DNA of 64,000 bases from assembly GCF_021390535.1 (NCBI RefSeq), contig NZ_JAJUXG010000003.1, forward strand, positions 558,001 to 622,000, read 5' to 3'. Both the position numbers and the translations under genes were made by a program. Numbering within the stretch: the first letter of the stretch is position 1; the number at the start of each line of letters is the position of its first letter. Origin of the DNA: Dyadobacter sp. CY312 (GTDB taxonomy: Bacteria > Bacteroidota > Bacteroidia > Cytophagales > Spirosomataceae). The notes beneath the pieces were generated by a model, which worked only from the letters and a program-made list of their open reading frames with translations, was not told the origin of the DNA and made no database searches. This document shows positions 33,101 to 42,092 of this stretch, piece after piece.

Positions 33101-34174
33101 ATGAATTATTTTTTCGAAAAGCTGGACTACAATAATACGCCCTGGCTTATTATTCTTCTGGCTGCGGCAATTGGTCTGATCATCAGTGTGATATTTATAA
33201 AACTGATAAAGATCACTGCGATAAAAAAAGATTGGAGTATAGTCAAGGCAATCAGCGAAAACCTAACGAGTGTACTCTACTTTTTCGTTCCGCTCGTTCT
33301 TACGACCTCTACCACCAAGGCATACACCTTATCCAATCCCGCATATGGGTGGACGCATGCCATCAGCAAGGTTCTGTTAATTGCAGTGAGCACCTGGCTA
33401 ATGACGCGTATTGTGATCATTATTGAAAAAGTACTGATCCAAAAGCTTGATTTTGATACGGAGGACAACAACTACGCCCGGCGTATGTTTACCAAAATCA
33501 AATTCATCAAGCGCATTATCATCATCATGATCATCCTGATCGGCGTTTCGATTCTGTTGCTAAGTTTTGATAGTGTTCGTCAGTACGGTGTTGGTATTCT
33601 TACTTCGGCAGGTATTTTTAGTGTGATTATCGGTTTTGCAGCTCAAAAATCGCTGGCTAATTTGCTCGCCGGAATACAGATCGCTTTTACTCAACCCATC
33701 AAAATTGACGATGTCGTGATTGTAGAGGGTGAATGGGGACGTATTGAAGAAATAAACCTTACTTATGTGGTGGTGAATATATGGGACCTTCGCCGGCTCG
33801 TTTTGCCCATCACTTATTTTATAGAAAAACCCTTTCAGAACTGGACTAGAAACGAAAGCAACCTTATTGGCGCGGCATTCCTTCACTTGAATTACAATAC
33901 GCCGGTTCAGAAACTACGTGATAAACTGGAAGAGATTTTGAACGACACACCACTGTGGGATGGCCGGTCCTGGGCTTTGCAGATTACCGACACGCAGGAA
34001 CAAATAATGATCGTGAGAGCGATTATGTCAGCCCGTAGTTCTTCTCAGGCCTTTGATCTGCGTTGTCTGGTGAGAGAAAAGCTGATCGAATACATTGTAG
34101 CTGAAATCCCGGAGGCGCTTCCCGGATTTCGTATTGATCCTGTCAGAAAAGATTTCCCAGCTTCCCGGATATAA
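33101..34174 (+). CDS. MscS-family mechanosensitive channel
   Basis: The 357-residue protein has membrane segments at about 15-35, 55-75, 85-110 and 140-165, then the pore helix and beta domain typical of MscS: GFAAQKSLANLLAGIQIAF, followed by QPIKIDDVVIVEGEWGRIEEI and the VLPITYFIEKPFQNWTR stretch. The cytoplasmic alpha/beta domain fills the rest. Channels of this family open under membrane tension to release solutes on osmotic downshock. It is four bases downstream of the DUF1460 gene, so wall turnover and turgor relief may be jointly expressed. A clear terminator overlaps its stop region. Confidence 0.92.
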   Translation: MNYFFEKLDYNNTPWLIILLAAAIGLIISVIFIKLIKITAIKKDWSIVKAISENLTSVLYFFVPLVLTTSTTKAYTLSNPAYGWTHAISKVLLIAVSTWLMTRIVIIIEKVLIQKLDFDTEDNNYARRMFTKIKFIKRIIIIMIILIGVSILLLSFDSVRQYGVGILTSAGIFSVIIGFAAQKSLANLLAGIQIAFTQPIKIDDVVIVEGEWGRIEEINLTYVVVNIWDLRRLVLPITYFIEKPFQNWTRNESNLIGAAFLHLNYNTPVQKLRDKLEEILNDTPLWDGRSWALQITDTQEQIMIVRAIMSARSSSQAFDLRCLVREKLIEYIVAEIPEALPGFRIDPVRKDFPASRI

Positions 34175-34175
34175 A

Positions 34176-34207
34176 AAACTGGCCTTCGAAGATTCAAAGG
34201 CCAGTTT
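34176..34207 (+). terminator. Intrinsic terminator after the MscS gene
   Basis: AAACTGGCCTT (34176-34186) and AAGGCCAGTTT (34197-34207) form a perfect 11-bp stem with a 10-base loop, two bases after the MscS stop codon. Only a short T-run follows. Confidence 0.8.
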
Positions 34208-34378
34208 CCTTACTACTCATCTAACTAAATCTAATAAAACTCTTTAATGCAAGTCATATTTGATTGGTTCTGTATGACAGCGCACAAAACCAACCAAATG
34301 TCTGTAACGGCTCTGACCTGCGGATACAAAGAACCAACAAAAATGTTAAATCCAAATTAACAACAAATTAAAATGAGA

Positions 34379-35749
34379 TTAAAAAGGAGGAAAGCGTAGC
34401 ACAAAAGTTGTCCCTTTCCCCACCTCCGACTCCACATTGATACTGGCTCCCTGCATGGTAATAATGCGTTTAGTAAGCGCAAGTCCGATACCGTACCCAG
34501 CTTTGTTCATGGTGGTTGCACTGCGGTAAAAAGTATCAAAAACGTAGGGTAATTCGTCAGAAGCAATGCCCGATCCCACGTCTTTGAAAGACACTGTAAT
34601 GAGGTCTTTCTTTGTTTCCAGAAAGACGTTAACTGTTTTATCGTCAGAATATTTGCAGGCATTATCCATCAAATTAACGAATGCAGTCCGCAAAAGACTT
34701 TCATCGCCATACCGTTTCAGCTCATCCTCATTGTCGGGTATTTTGTCATAATGAATATGTACCTCATACCCCGGATTTTTCTGCTGAATGGACGCCTTGG
34801 CCTGCCACAACACTTCATCTACCCTGATATTCGAAAATGTAACCCGGAACGCATGTTCTTCGGTACGTGCCAGTTCGAGCAACCGGCTTACCAATTCGTT
34901 CATTTCCTTGGTTTCCGACAAAATACCTTTTAATGCATCCTGATAATAGTCCGCTGACCGCTCCTTCATCATCGCCACTTCCACTTCGCTCATAATGAGC
35001 GCAAGCGGTGTACGCAATTCATGTGAAGCATGCGAAACGAAATTTTTCTGGGCTACAAAAGCTATTTCAAGCCTGTTGAGCATCAGGTTAAAAGTTTGTG
35101 CAAGCAGCGCCAGTTCGTCTTTTTCTCTCCCAACGGTCACTTTCTGGTGCAAATTACCGGCAGAGATATTGTTAACCTGAGCAATAATATCAGACACGGG
35201 TTTAATGGCGTCGTTGGCAAACTGCCATCCTGCCACGCCCACAAGTACCAACGACAACAGCCAGCCCACGATGAGGATTTCCCGTAATCGTTTCAGTTGA
35301 TCCTTTCCCATTACGTCCCTTGCAACTGCTGCAATAACCCACGGCCTGCCGTGTTCTTCCAGAATATGCCTGATAATGATTACCTCTTTATCCTCAATTT
35401 TAGTAAGCTTCTCCCGGCCACTCCTCACATCCGAGAGTGTTTCAGTTGTTACTTTAAAATTTTCTTTACCACTTGAAAAAATCACGGAATCGGCTCCGTC
35501 GTAAATGGTAATTTCCTCGTCGAGCAAAACCGTATTGTTTTCTCTTTCTCTCTTAACAATCTCATCCTTACTAATGGTATTAGAAGCTTCCACCAGCTGG
35601 GCAATGGTTTGGCTCCGCTCGTTAAGAAAAGAATAAAACTGTTTTTCGCGGTATTGGTCGTAAACGAAATAAGTGGCCAGGCAAAACAAGGCCATGATGG
35701 ATCCCACCAACATGGTGAACAGTAAAGTAAGGCGGGATTTTATATTCAT
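34379..35749 (-). CDS. Membrane sensor histidine kinase (second OmpR-type pair)
   Basis: The 456-residue kinase has membrane segments at about 8-30 and 158-176, a periplasmic region of about 125 residues, a HAMP linker, H243 in SHASHELRTPLALI, N box NLMDNACKYSDD and G2 GYGIGLALTKRI. The ATG overlaps the regulator stop (ATGA at 35749-35746), so translation is coupled. Architecture, length and many residues match the kinase at 5248-6615, which suggests that the two pairs arose by duplication. No transporter or other target gene is adjacent, so the signal is unknown. Confidence 0.92.
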   Translation of the reverse strand: MNIKSRLTLLFTMLVGSIMALFCLATYFVYDQYREKQFYSFLNERSQTIAQLVEASNTISKDEIVKRERENNTVLLDEEITIYDGADSVIFSSGKENFKVTTETLSDVRSGREKLTKIEDKEVIIIRHILEEHGRPWVIAAVARDVMGKDQLKRLREILIVGWLLSLVLVGVAGWQFANDAIKPVSDIIAQVNNISAGNLHQKVTVGREKDELALLAQTFNLMLNRLEIAFVAQKNFVSHASHELRTPLALIMSEVEVAMMKERSADYYQDALKGILSETKEMNELVSRLLELARTEEHAFRVTFSNIRVDEVLWQAKASIQQKNPGYEVHIHYDKIPDNEDELKRYGDESLLRTAFVNLMDNACKYSDDKTVNVFLETKKDLITVSFKDVGSGIASDELPYVFDTFYRSATTMNKAGYGIGLALTKRIITMQGASINVESEVGKGTTFVLRFPPF

Positions 35750-36423
35750 TCTTCCTTAAAAATATATCCCATACCTACTACGGTATGAATGAGTTTCTGG
35801 CTGTAATCCTTGTCTACCTTTTTTCGAAGGAAATTGATATAAACATCAATCACGTTGGTACCAGTATCGAACCGGATATCCCAAACCTGCTCTGCAATAT
35901 CCACCCGGGAAACAACACGACCACGATTCCGCATCAGATATTCCAGTAAGGCAAATTCCTTCGCAGTCAGATCAATACGGTTGCCCGCCCGACGTGCTAC
36001 TTTTTCGTCCAGATTCAATTCCAGATCAGCCAGACTCAGTATCTGGCTCGATTGCTCCCGGATGCTGTTTCTCTGTGAGAGCACTTTAATTCTGGCAATC
36101 AGCTCCCTGAATTCGAAAGGCTTCACCAGGTAGTCGTCGCCGCCGGCTTCGAAACCATCCAGTTTGTCGTCAATTGTGCCAAGCGCTGTCAGAAACAGAA
36201 TTGGAGTCGTTAATCCATCCGTTCGCAATTGCCTCGCCATATCATAGCCGTTCAAAACGGGCAGATTTACGTCCAGAACAATTACATCGAACCGATAATT
36301 AGATGCCATCTTTTTGCCAACCTGGCCGTCGTAAGCAAGCTCAACTTCCCAGGATTGTTCTTCAAGCCCGCGTTTCAAAAAACCCGCAAGCTTTGGTTCG
36401 TCTTCAACAACAAGTATTTTCAT
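35746..36423 (-). CDS. OmpR-family response regulator (second pair)
   Basis: The frame extends upstream to 36471, but MKILVVEDEPKLAGF at 36423 is the normal N-terminus and gives 225 residues. The receiver has phospho-acceptor D51 in VLDVNLPVLNG and the Lys of LVKPFEF; the winged helix includes LTAKEFALLEYLMRNRGRVV. It overlaps its kinase gene by four bases. It is close in sequence to the regulator at 4519-5205 (for example the shared LTAKEFALLEY and INxLRKKVDKD segments), so cross-recognition of binding sites is conceivable. The DNA targets cannot be told from this window. Confidence 0.93.
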   Translation of the reverse strand: MKILVVEDEPKLAGFLKRGLEEQSWEVELAYDGQVGKKMASNYRFDVIVLDVNLPVLNGYDMARQLRTDGLTTPILFLTALGTIDDKLDGFEAGGDDYLVKPFEFRELIARIKVLSQRNSIREQSSQILSLADLELNLDEKVARRAGNRIDLTAKEFALLEYLMRNRGRVVSRVDIAEQVWDIRFDTGTNVIDVYINFLRKKVDKDYSQKLIHTVVGMGYIFKEE

Positions 36424-36482
36424 AATTATAACTGACAATGATGCGTCAAATGTGGCATGTATTTCAGACAATTTATAAAAAA

Positions 36483-36507
36483 GGCTATCCGAAAAACACG
36501 GATAGCC
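36483..36507 (-). terminator. Intrinsic terminator after the DinB-like gene
   Basis: GGCTATCCG (36483-36491) and CGGATAGCC (36499-36507) form a perfect 9-bp stem with a 7-base loop, 33 bp beyond the DinB-like stop. On the minus strand a run of T residues follows the stem. Confidence 0.8.
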
Positions 36508-36540
36508 CCTATATATTATTTCCCGCTAAGCGGCTTATGC

Positions 36541-37101
36541 TCAATAATAATCATTGTCCTTGTCAAATTCGGAACGGTCGTCAAAACCTCCAAAGCCTTC
36601 CTCTTCTTCCAGACGCATTCCTTTCACAGCTTTTTTGATCAGACCAATCTGCCCGGCGTGGTATACATCGTGCTGTATCACCCCATGAATCATTGTGTAA
36701 TAAGAGTATTCACGTCCAGGCACAAATTCTTCAAGAAAACTGTCATCTTCTATTTTTTCAAGTTCAGAAATCAGCTCTTCCTGGGATAAACTTAATTCCA
36801 TTTGAATTGCTTCCCATTCGAATTCATCAACAATGGGAAACTTTTTCCAGTCCTTGTCTTTGGTTTTAATATCAAATTCGGCATCTCCCTGCAATTTTCT
36901 TACAGCAAAAATGCGCCATGTGGTCATGTGATATACAATTTCCGCTATCGAGTGTGTATTGGTACTAAGCCTCACCTCCGCCATTTTGGGCGTTACATCA
37001 CGCAGTGCTTCCACTACCGATGGACCATACCATGCCTCTTCACTTTCATATGTATCGTTGAGTACATCTATAATTCTTAAAACTTCTTCTTTTGCTTCCA
37101 T
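36541..37101 (-). CDS. DinB-superfamily protein
   Basis: The 186-residue protein has the four-helix DinB fold signature with three candidate metal-binding histidines: one in SIAEIVYHMTTW near residue 58 and two in HGVIQHDVYHAGQIGL near 155-165. The C-terminal tail is acidic. DinB-like proteins bind a divalent metal and some are thiol-dependent transferases using bacillithiol or mycothiol; others have no known activity. The gene stands alone between the second two-component pair and the DUF4136 gene. I cannot assign a substrate. Confidence 0.82.
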   Translation of the reverse strand: MEAKEEVLRIIDVLNDTYESEEAWYGPSVVEALRDVTPKMAEVRLSTNTHSIAEIVYHMTTWRIFAVRKLQGDAEFDIKTKDKDWKKFPIVDEFEWEAIQMELSLSQEELISELEKIEDDSFLEEFVPGREYSYYTMIHGVIQHDVYHAGQIGLIKKAVKGMRLEEEEGFGGFDDRSEFDKDNDYY

Positions 37102-37456
37102 GTTAATGATCTGGTCGGGGTGACTGATTCGCTCTTTAGAAATAAGGTACCAAATGCGATCTCACCTGAATATGATTTTTTGCAATAGTAATATCTCTTT
37201 TACAAATAGCCTTGCCAGTGACATTATTTTTTTTCAACTCCCGGCAAAATACTATGTTTGAATTCATCCAACGGTGGTAAAATAATTTTGACGGGGATGT
37301 AAAACTTTAATAGACACGTTTTCCAACCAATTTACTTTTGCGACTGTCATAAAATATACCACTTGTGGACAATCAAAAAAACGAGGAGAAATGAGACCAG
37401 ATAAAATGTTAAAAAGTAAATTTCGTTTAATTAATGTATTAAATGCAAAAAGAAAA
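37102..37456. other. Gene-free gap with promoter elements for the DUF4136 gene
   Basis: This 355-bp gap lies between the divergent DinB-like and DUF4136 genes. On the + strand TTTG at 37257-37260 and TAATTTTG at 37283-37290 are 22 bp apart and fit the Bacteroidota promoter pattern, giving a leader of about 160 bases. A second -7-like TACTTTTG at 37333-37340 has no -33 partner. Otherwise I see nothing. Confidence 0.45.
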
Positions 37457-38053
37457 ATGTTCAAAATAACTTCACTAATCATTCTAGCCACCTTCCTTGG
37501 TCTATCGTCATGCTCCAAGGACCCTATCAACGATTTGTCAACAGAGGAGTCGCTGGTATACATTACCAACCGGGACACGCAGGCAGATTACAAAAAATAC
37601 AAAACTTTCAGCGTAGTCGACTCTGTGACGATCATAGAAAATAATCGCTCTGGTTCTGCGCTAACGGAGCTGGACAAAGACGTCCTGACAAGGATTATTT
37701 CTAACATGAAAGACCTTGGATATGTGCAGGTAACACCATCGCAAAAACCAGACATCGGAATCAACGTAGCATGGATCACAAATTCTCAGGTGAATGTCAC
37801 CACCATGCCATCCTACTGGGGTGGCTTTGGGTACGGTTATGGATTCGGGTATCCTAGCTATTATCAGTACTATGAAACAAGCGAAAGTTATTGGCATGTT
37901 TCCATGGTCGACTTCCTCGCCCCCAATACAGTGGATAAAACTTACAAAGTGGTATGGGATGCTCAAATACGCGGTTCAGGTATTGGCAGCCGAGATTTTG
38001 TAAGCACCATGATCGATTCAATTTACGCCCAGTCAGGCTATCTAAAAAAATAA
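37457..38053 (+). CDS. DUF4136 lipoprotein
   Basis: The frame is open from 37391, but MFKITSLIILATFLGLSSC at 37457 is a textbook lipoprotein signal with the lipid-bearing Cys19, giving 198 residues. The mature part fits DUF4136: DYKKYKTFSVVDSV, then an amphipathic region (LTRIISNMKDLGYVQV) and KPDIGINVAW, followed by a Gly/Tyr-rich loop (YWGGFGYGYGFGYPSYYQYY). Family members are envelope lipoproteins of unknown role. The outer-membrane beta-barrel gene follows after 4 bp, so they probably work at the same membrane. Two TAnnTTTG elements lie upstream. Confidence 0.85.
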   Translation: MFKITSLIILATFLGLSSCSKDPINDLSTEESLVYITNRDTQADYKKYKTFSVVDSVTIIENNRSGSALTELDKDVLTRIISNMKDLGYVQVTPSQKPDIGINVAWITNSQVNVTTMPSYWGGFGYGYGFGYPSYYQYYETSESYWHVSMVDFLAPNTVDKTYKVVWDAQIRGSGIGSRDFVSTMIDSIYAQSGYLKK

Positions 38054-38057
38054 ACAA

Positions 38058-38717
38058 ATGAAAAAAATAATTTTTGCAGCATTACTGGTAATCCTGGCCT
38101 ATACTGCACAGGCACAGGATGCCCCCCGATTGTATACATTGCCATCCCCGTTTGAAAGATATACACATTATCTGGCTACCGTACGCATGAGCGGTGCAGC
38201 ACCGGTCGGATCATTTTCAAATACATACATAGACAAATCATCTGTTCGAAATTTTTCAATTTCTCTGGAATGGGTTCTGCGTAACAGCCCGATCTCAATT
38301 GGTGGAGAACTTGGTTCATCGTATTTTCAGAAAAGATTACCCCGGGCACTTTATCAAAGTGGTGAAGAAACGCTTTCAGCTGTGCAGACAAGGACGTTCA
38401 CTCAAAACCCTTTACAGGTATTTGTGAATTACCATTTCCTGAACAAATCTTCGGTAGTGCAGCCTTATGCACAACTCAGCGGCGGAATAAGTATTGCCGA
38501 CTATTCATTATATTACGGAAGTCTGGTTGAGCAAAAGCAAAAAGTCGCTCCTGCTTATGGGATTGGTCTTGGCTCTAAATTTCTATTCAGAAAAGACGGA
38601 TCATTCGGCGCCGATGTAAGAGTAAAATACGAAGGAACCTCTTTTAAATATGGATACATTGAAAAAGGCACTTCGTCGGTAAACGGCTCTGTGGGTTTGT
38701 TCTACCGTTGGTGGTAA
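38058..38717 (+). CDS. Outer-membrane beta-barrel protein of unknown function
   Basis: The 219-residue product has a signal peptide (MKKIIFAALLVILAYTAQA) and a series of amphipathic strands (ISIGGELGSSYF, PLQVFVNYHFL, VVQPYAQLSGGISIAD, GADVRVKYEGTSFKYGYI) ending in GSVGLFYRWW, with aromatic residues at the C-terminus as in Bam-assembled barrels. Its size suggests 8 to 10 strands. It is co-transcribed with the DUF4136 lipoprotein gene 4 bp upstream. I do not recognise a closer family. Confidence 0.82.
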   Translation: MKKIIFAALLVILAYTAQAQDAPRLYTLPSPFERYTHYLATVRMSGAAPVGSFSNTYIDKSSVRNFSISLEWVLRNSPISIGGELGSSYFQKRLPRALYQSGEETLSAVQTRTFTQNPLQVFVNYHFLNKSSVVQPYAQLSGGISIADYSLYYGSLVEQKQKVAPAYGIGLGSKFLFRKDGSFGADVRVKYEGTSFKYGYIEKGTSSVNGSVGLFYRWW

Positions 38718-38723
38718 ACAATC

Positions 38724-38760
38724 ATGGCCCGATCAGAACAGTGTTCTAACCGGGCCATGG
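38724..38760 (+). terminator. First hairpin after the beta-barrel gene
   Basis: CATGGCCCG (38724-38732) and CGGGCCATG (38752-38760) form a perfect 9-bp stem with a 19-base loop. No T-tract follows directly; it is backed up by a second hairpin. Confidence 0.55.
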
Positions 38761-38772
38761 CATATTTTGAGA

Positions 38773-38812
38773 AACCGCATGAACAGCTCAGGTTGATTCA
38801 TGCGGTTTTTTC
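38773..38812. terminator. Intrinsic terminator between convergent genes
   Basis: AAACCGCATGAA (38773-38784) and TTCATGCGGTTT (38798-38809) form a perfect 12-bp stem followed by T residues to 38812 on the + strand. It ends transcription of the beta-barrel gene and overlaps the last codon of the convergent pheA gene, so it may serve both. Confidence 0.85.
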
Positions 38813-39884
38813 ATGAAACCTTCACATAACTTCCCAGCCATTTTAGGTGCGTTCCGTATTTCTGCATAATCTCCTGAACGGGCGCATCTTCTACATGCCC
38901 CATAAACTCAACCAGAAACCAGGCTCTGAACGTAGCTTCCCCACGCTGCGGTCTGCTTTCAATTTTCGTTAAGTTTATACCCCTGTCATTAAATTCTTTC
39001 AGAAACTCATACAAAACGCCCGGCCTGTTGGTATTTGCCAGGTTGGCTATAATCGTCGTTTTATCCTCCTCGCTTCTGGCATTCACAAAATCTTTCGACA
39101 AGATCAAAAAGCGCGTACGGTTCTGATCACTGTCTTCTATATTATCAAAAAGAACAGGTACCCCAAACAGACGGGCAGAAATTGATGAGCATATTGCAGC
39201 AGCATCCGGTTCCTGAGATGCCATTTTCGCTGCCTTCGAGGTAGACTCCACCGGCACAAGCTCAACGCCCATACCTTCCAGATATTCGCTGATAAATTTC
39301 CCGCACTGCCTGAATGCGATGTCTTTTGAATAAATCCTCTTAATATCTTTAAGTGAATCGGACTGCGACGCAAATGTAAAGTGTACCGGAAGCATCACCT
39401 CCGCTACTATAGTCAGGTTTTTTTCTCTTAAAAAGTCAACCGTTTCGATAACAATACCTTCCTGATTATTTTCTATGGGAACCACGCCAAACTTTGCACG
39501 ACCCGTTTCCACACTTTCAAAAACCGAATGAATGGTTGGTAACACCAGATACTCACTCATAGCCCCGAATCGACCTTCGGCTGCCTGATGCGTAAAACTT
39601 CCCTCGGGTCCTAAATAAGCGATACGCTCCGGCAATTCGAGGTTACGGGAAACAGCAAAGATTTCAAAGAAAATTGCGTCAATCGCTTGTCTGGTAAGCA
39701 GTCCGGCATTCCGTTTTTCCAGCCTGTCAAGAATTTGCTTTTCTCTTTCTGGACGGTAGATGATGGAATTTGAAGAACGTTTCAGTACGCCTACTTTATG
39801 GACCAGCTCCATACGTTCATTTAAAATAGCCAGCAGTTGATCGTCGAGTGTGTCAATCCTGTTTCTTAAATCCTGTAATTCCAC
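38811..39884 (-). CDS. pheA: Bifunctional chorismate mutase/prephenate dehydratase
   Basis: The 357-residue protein has an AroQ-type chorismate mutase domain (1-85; LRNRIDTLDDQLLAILNERMELV), a prephenate dehydratase domain (about 95-270; AYLGPEGSFTHQAA, and NRTRFLILSK holding the catalytic TRF motif), and a C-terminal ACT domain (about 285-355) with NRPGVLYEFLKEF and LTKIESRPQRG for phenylalanine binding. It converts chorismate via prephenate to phenylpyruvate in phenylalanine synthesis and should be inhibited by phenylalanine. It follows parE by 61 bp on the same strand. Length and domain order are normal. Confidence 0.95.
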   Translation of the reverse strand: MELQDLRNRIDTLDDQLLAILNERMELVHKVGVLKRSSNSIIYRPEREKQILDRLEKRNAGLLTRQAIDAIFFEIFAVSRNLELPERIAYLGPEGSFTHQAAEGRFGAMSEYLVLPTIHSVFESVETGRAKFGVVPIENNQEGIVIETVDFLREKNLTIVAEVMLPVHFTFASQSDSLKDIKRIYSKDIAFRQCGKFISEYLEGMGVELVPVESTSKAAKMASQEPDAAAICSSISARLFGVPVLFDNIEDSDQNRTRFLILSKDFVNARSEEDKTTIIANLANTNRPGVLYEFLKEFNDRGINLTKIESRPQRGEATFRAWFLVEFMGHVEDAPVQEIMQKYGTHLKWLGSYVKVS

Positions 39885-39945
39885 AAGTTATAATGTAAAA
39901 TGAAATAATATTAAACGGAGGGTATCCCTGATAAAATGAATATGA

Positions 39946-41820
39946 TTAAACAGCGACAGCCAGCTCCTCTATATTCTTTTCAATTTTCAGATTATCGATG
40001 ATAAATCGCTGACGTTCCGGTGTGTTTTTTCCCATGTAATAGGTAAGCAATTTAAGGATTGAAGTTTCCTTTTGCAGGATCACCGGTTCCAGGTGCATAT
40101 CTTCTCCTATAAACTTCCCGAACTCGTCAGGCGAAATTTCCCCCAAGCCCTTAAAACGTGTAATCTCGGGTTTGCTCCCTAGCTTGGCAATTGCCTCCTG
40201 CTTTTCCTCAGCCGAATAGCAATAAATGGTCTCTTTTTTATTCCTAACCCTGAAAAGCGGTGTTTCCAGTACGTACAAATGTCCGTTACGGACAAGATCC
40301 GGAAAAAATTGCAGGAAAAATGTCATCAGTAAAAGACGAATGTGCATTCCGTCTACATCAGCATCAGTAGCAATCACGATCCGGTTAAAACGAAGATTTT
40401 CTATACCATTCTCAATATCGAGCGCATGTTGGAGTAAGTTAAACTCCTCATTTTCATACACAATCTTTTTATTCAGGCCAAAGCAGTTCAGCGGTTTTCC
40501 TCTCAAACTGAATACCGCCTGCGTTTGAATATTCCTCGATTTAGTGATTGACCCGCTCGCGGAATCTCCTTCGGTGATGAACAAAGTAGTTTCGTAACGT
40601 GAATCGAGTTTCAGGTCTGTCAGGTGAAGCCGGCAGTCACGCAGCTTCTTGTTGTGTAAATTAGCCTTTTTAGCCCTTTCGTTTGCCAGTTTTTTAATCC
40701 CGGCCAATTCCTTCCTTTCACGTTCCGACTGTTCGATACGTTTTTTAATCGCATCGCGCGACTCCGGATTCATGTGGAGATAATTATCCAGTCGCTCCTT
40801 CACAAAGTCGTTGACAAAAGTTCTGACCGTGGTACTGTTCGGATCCGGAGTAATTGTACTGGATCCAAGTTTTGTCTTGGTCTGAGATTCAAACACCGGC
40901 TCCTGCACCCGGATGGCAACAGCTGCAATAATCGACGAACGAATGTCCTCAGGTGCATAATCCTTACCAAAATGTTCGCGTACGGCCCGCACAACGGCTT
41001 CACGGAATGCTGTGAGGTGCGTTCCTCCCTGCGTGGTATACTGCCCGTTTACGAAAGAATAATATTCCTCACCGTACTGGTTTCCATGGGTCATGGCAAA
41101 CTCTATATCCTCACCTTTGAGGTGTATAATCGGATATCGGATCGCCTCCGCATCCGATTTGCTCTGAAGTAAATCAAGAAGCCCATTTTGAGAAATATAT
41201 TTCTGACCGTTAAAATTGATCGTTAACCCGGCATTCAGGTAACAATAATTCCAGATCATGTTATTCAGATACTGCGGGATGTACCTGAAATTTTTGAAAA
41301 TTAATCCATCCGGCTCAAACACCATGTGTGTACCATTCCGCTGCGAAGTTTGATCCTCGCCCGTTTCATTCGTAAGCACGCCTTGCTGGAACTCCGCCAT
41401 CTTGGATTTTCCTTCCCGATAGGACTGAACCTTAAAGTAATTGGACAGTGCATTAACAGCTTTTGTACCTACGCCGTTTAATCCTACTGATTTCTGAAAG
41501 GCACCAGAGTCATATTTCCCTCCAGTATTTATTTTAGATACACAATCCACAACCTTTCCCAACGGAATTCCGCGACCATAGTCTCTCACTTCCACACGAT
41601 GTTCCGAAATTTTAATTTCGATTGTCTTTCCGTTACCCATCATGTGCTCGTCAATAGAATTGTCAACTATTTCCTTCACAAGCACGTAAATACCATCATC
41701 GACGGACGATCCGTCACCCAATTTTCCTATGTACATCCCCGGACGCAGGCGAATATGCTCCTTCCAATCCAGTGACTTTATACTATCCTCGTCGTATTGA
41801 ACATCAACTCTATTTTCCAT
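39946..41820 (-). CDS. parE: DNA topoisomerase IV subunit B
   Basis: The 624-residue type IIA topoisomerase ATPase subunit has a GHKL ATP-binding domain ([15 protein letters not shown] with the Mg-binding Asn; [23 protein letters not shown]), a transducer domain and a TOPRIM domain with EGDSASGS, and [16 protein letters not shown]. The C-terminus ends soon after IIDNLK, as in ParE/GyrB lacking the enterobacterial insert. The length and motifs favour ParE as annotated in Bacteroidota, though GyrB paralogues are close. It decatenates daughter chromosomes together with ParC, whose gene is not next to it here. Confidence 0.9.
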   Translation of the reverse strand: MENRVDVQYDEDSIKSLDWKEHIRLRPGMYIGKLGDGSSVDDGIYVLVKEIVDNSIDEHMMGNGKTIEIKISEHRVEVRDYGRGIPLGKVVDCVSKINTGGKYDSGAFQKSVGLNGVGTKAVNALSNYFKVQSYREGKSKMAEFQQGVLTNETGEDQTSQRNGTHMVFEPDGLIFKNFRYIPQYLNNMIWNYCYLNAGLTINFNGQKYISQNGLLDLLQSKSDAEAIRYPIIHLKGEDIEFAMTHGNQYGEEYYSFVNGQYTTQGGTHLTAFREAVVRAVREHFGKDYAPEDIRSSIIAAVAIRVQEPVFESQTKTKLGSSTITPDPNSTTVRTFVNDFVKERLDNYLHMNPESRDAIKKRIEQSERERKELAGIKKLANERAKKANLHNKKLRDCRLHLTDLKLDSRYETTLFITEGDSASGSITKSRNIQTQAVFSLRGKPLNCFGLNKKIVYENEEFNLLQHALDIENGIENLRFNRIVIATDADVDGMHIRLLLMTFFLQFFPDLVRNGHLYVLETPLFRVRNKKETIYCYSAEEKQEAIAKLGSKPEITRFKGLGEISPDEFGKFIGEDMHLEPVILQKETSILKLLTYYMGKNTPERQRFIIDNLKIEKNIEELAVAV

Positions 41821-41875
41821 AATTCACCTCTTCCGAAAATGCCGGACAGCAGATTTAAATATTGTATTTTAATAA

Positions 41876-41910
41876 TTTTGGTCTTTTATCGTTAGGCTGT
41901 TGTAACTTTG
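41876..41910 (+). promoter_or_regulatory. Probable promoter of the polysaccharide locus
   Basis: TTTTG at 41876-41880 and TAACTTTG at 41903-41910, with a 22-bp spacer, fit the Bacteroidota TTG/TAnnTTTG pattern. Transcription would start near 41917, leaving a leader of about 175 AT-rich bases before the OPX gene at 42093. An overlapping TAATTTTG at 41873-41880 has no -33 partner. Confidence 0.5.
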
Positions 41911-42092
41911 CGCCCAAATGGGGTTTCCATATCAGATACTAGAAATTCTTTAAAAATAGAAAAAATCTAATTTACTTTGCCATATATGAAAAATCAAATA
42001 TTTCGTTTTCTCTTACTGAAAATTCAAAATTACTAAGTTAAAGCGATAATTATCTTGAGTTTTAAGCATTTCATAGCACAATAATACTTCTT

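Noticed and set aside
34350-34380. AAATTAA-type near-repeats with 11-bp spacing as a regulator site
   Set aside because: They lie between two convergent gene ends, where no promoter is expected, and the sequence is simple AT-rich DNA.
36424-36471. N-terminal extension of the second response regulator
   Set aside because: The upstream 16 residues are not part of a receiver domain; MKILVVEDEP at 36423 is the typical start.
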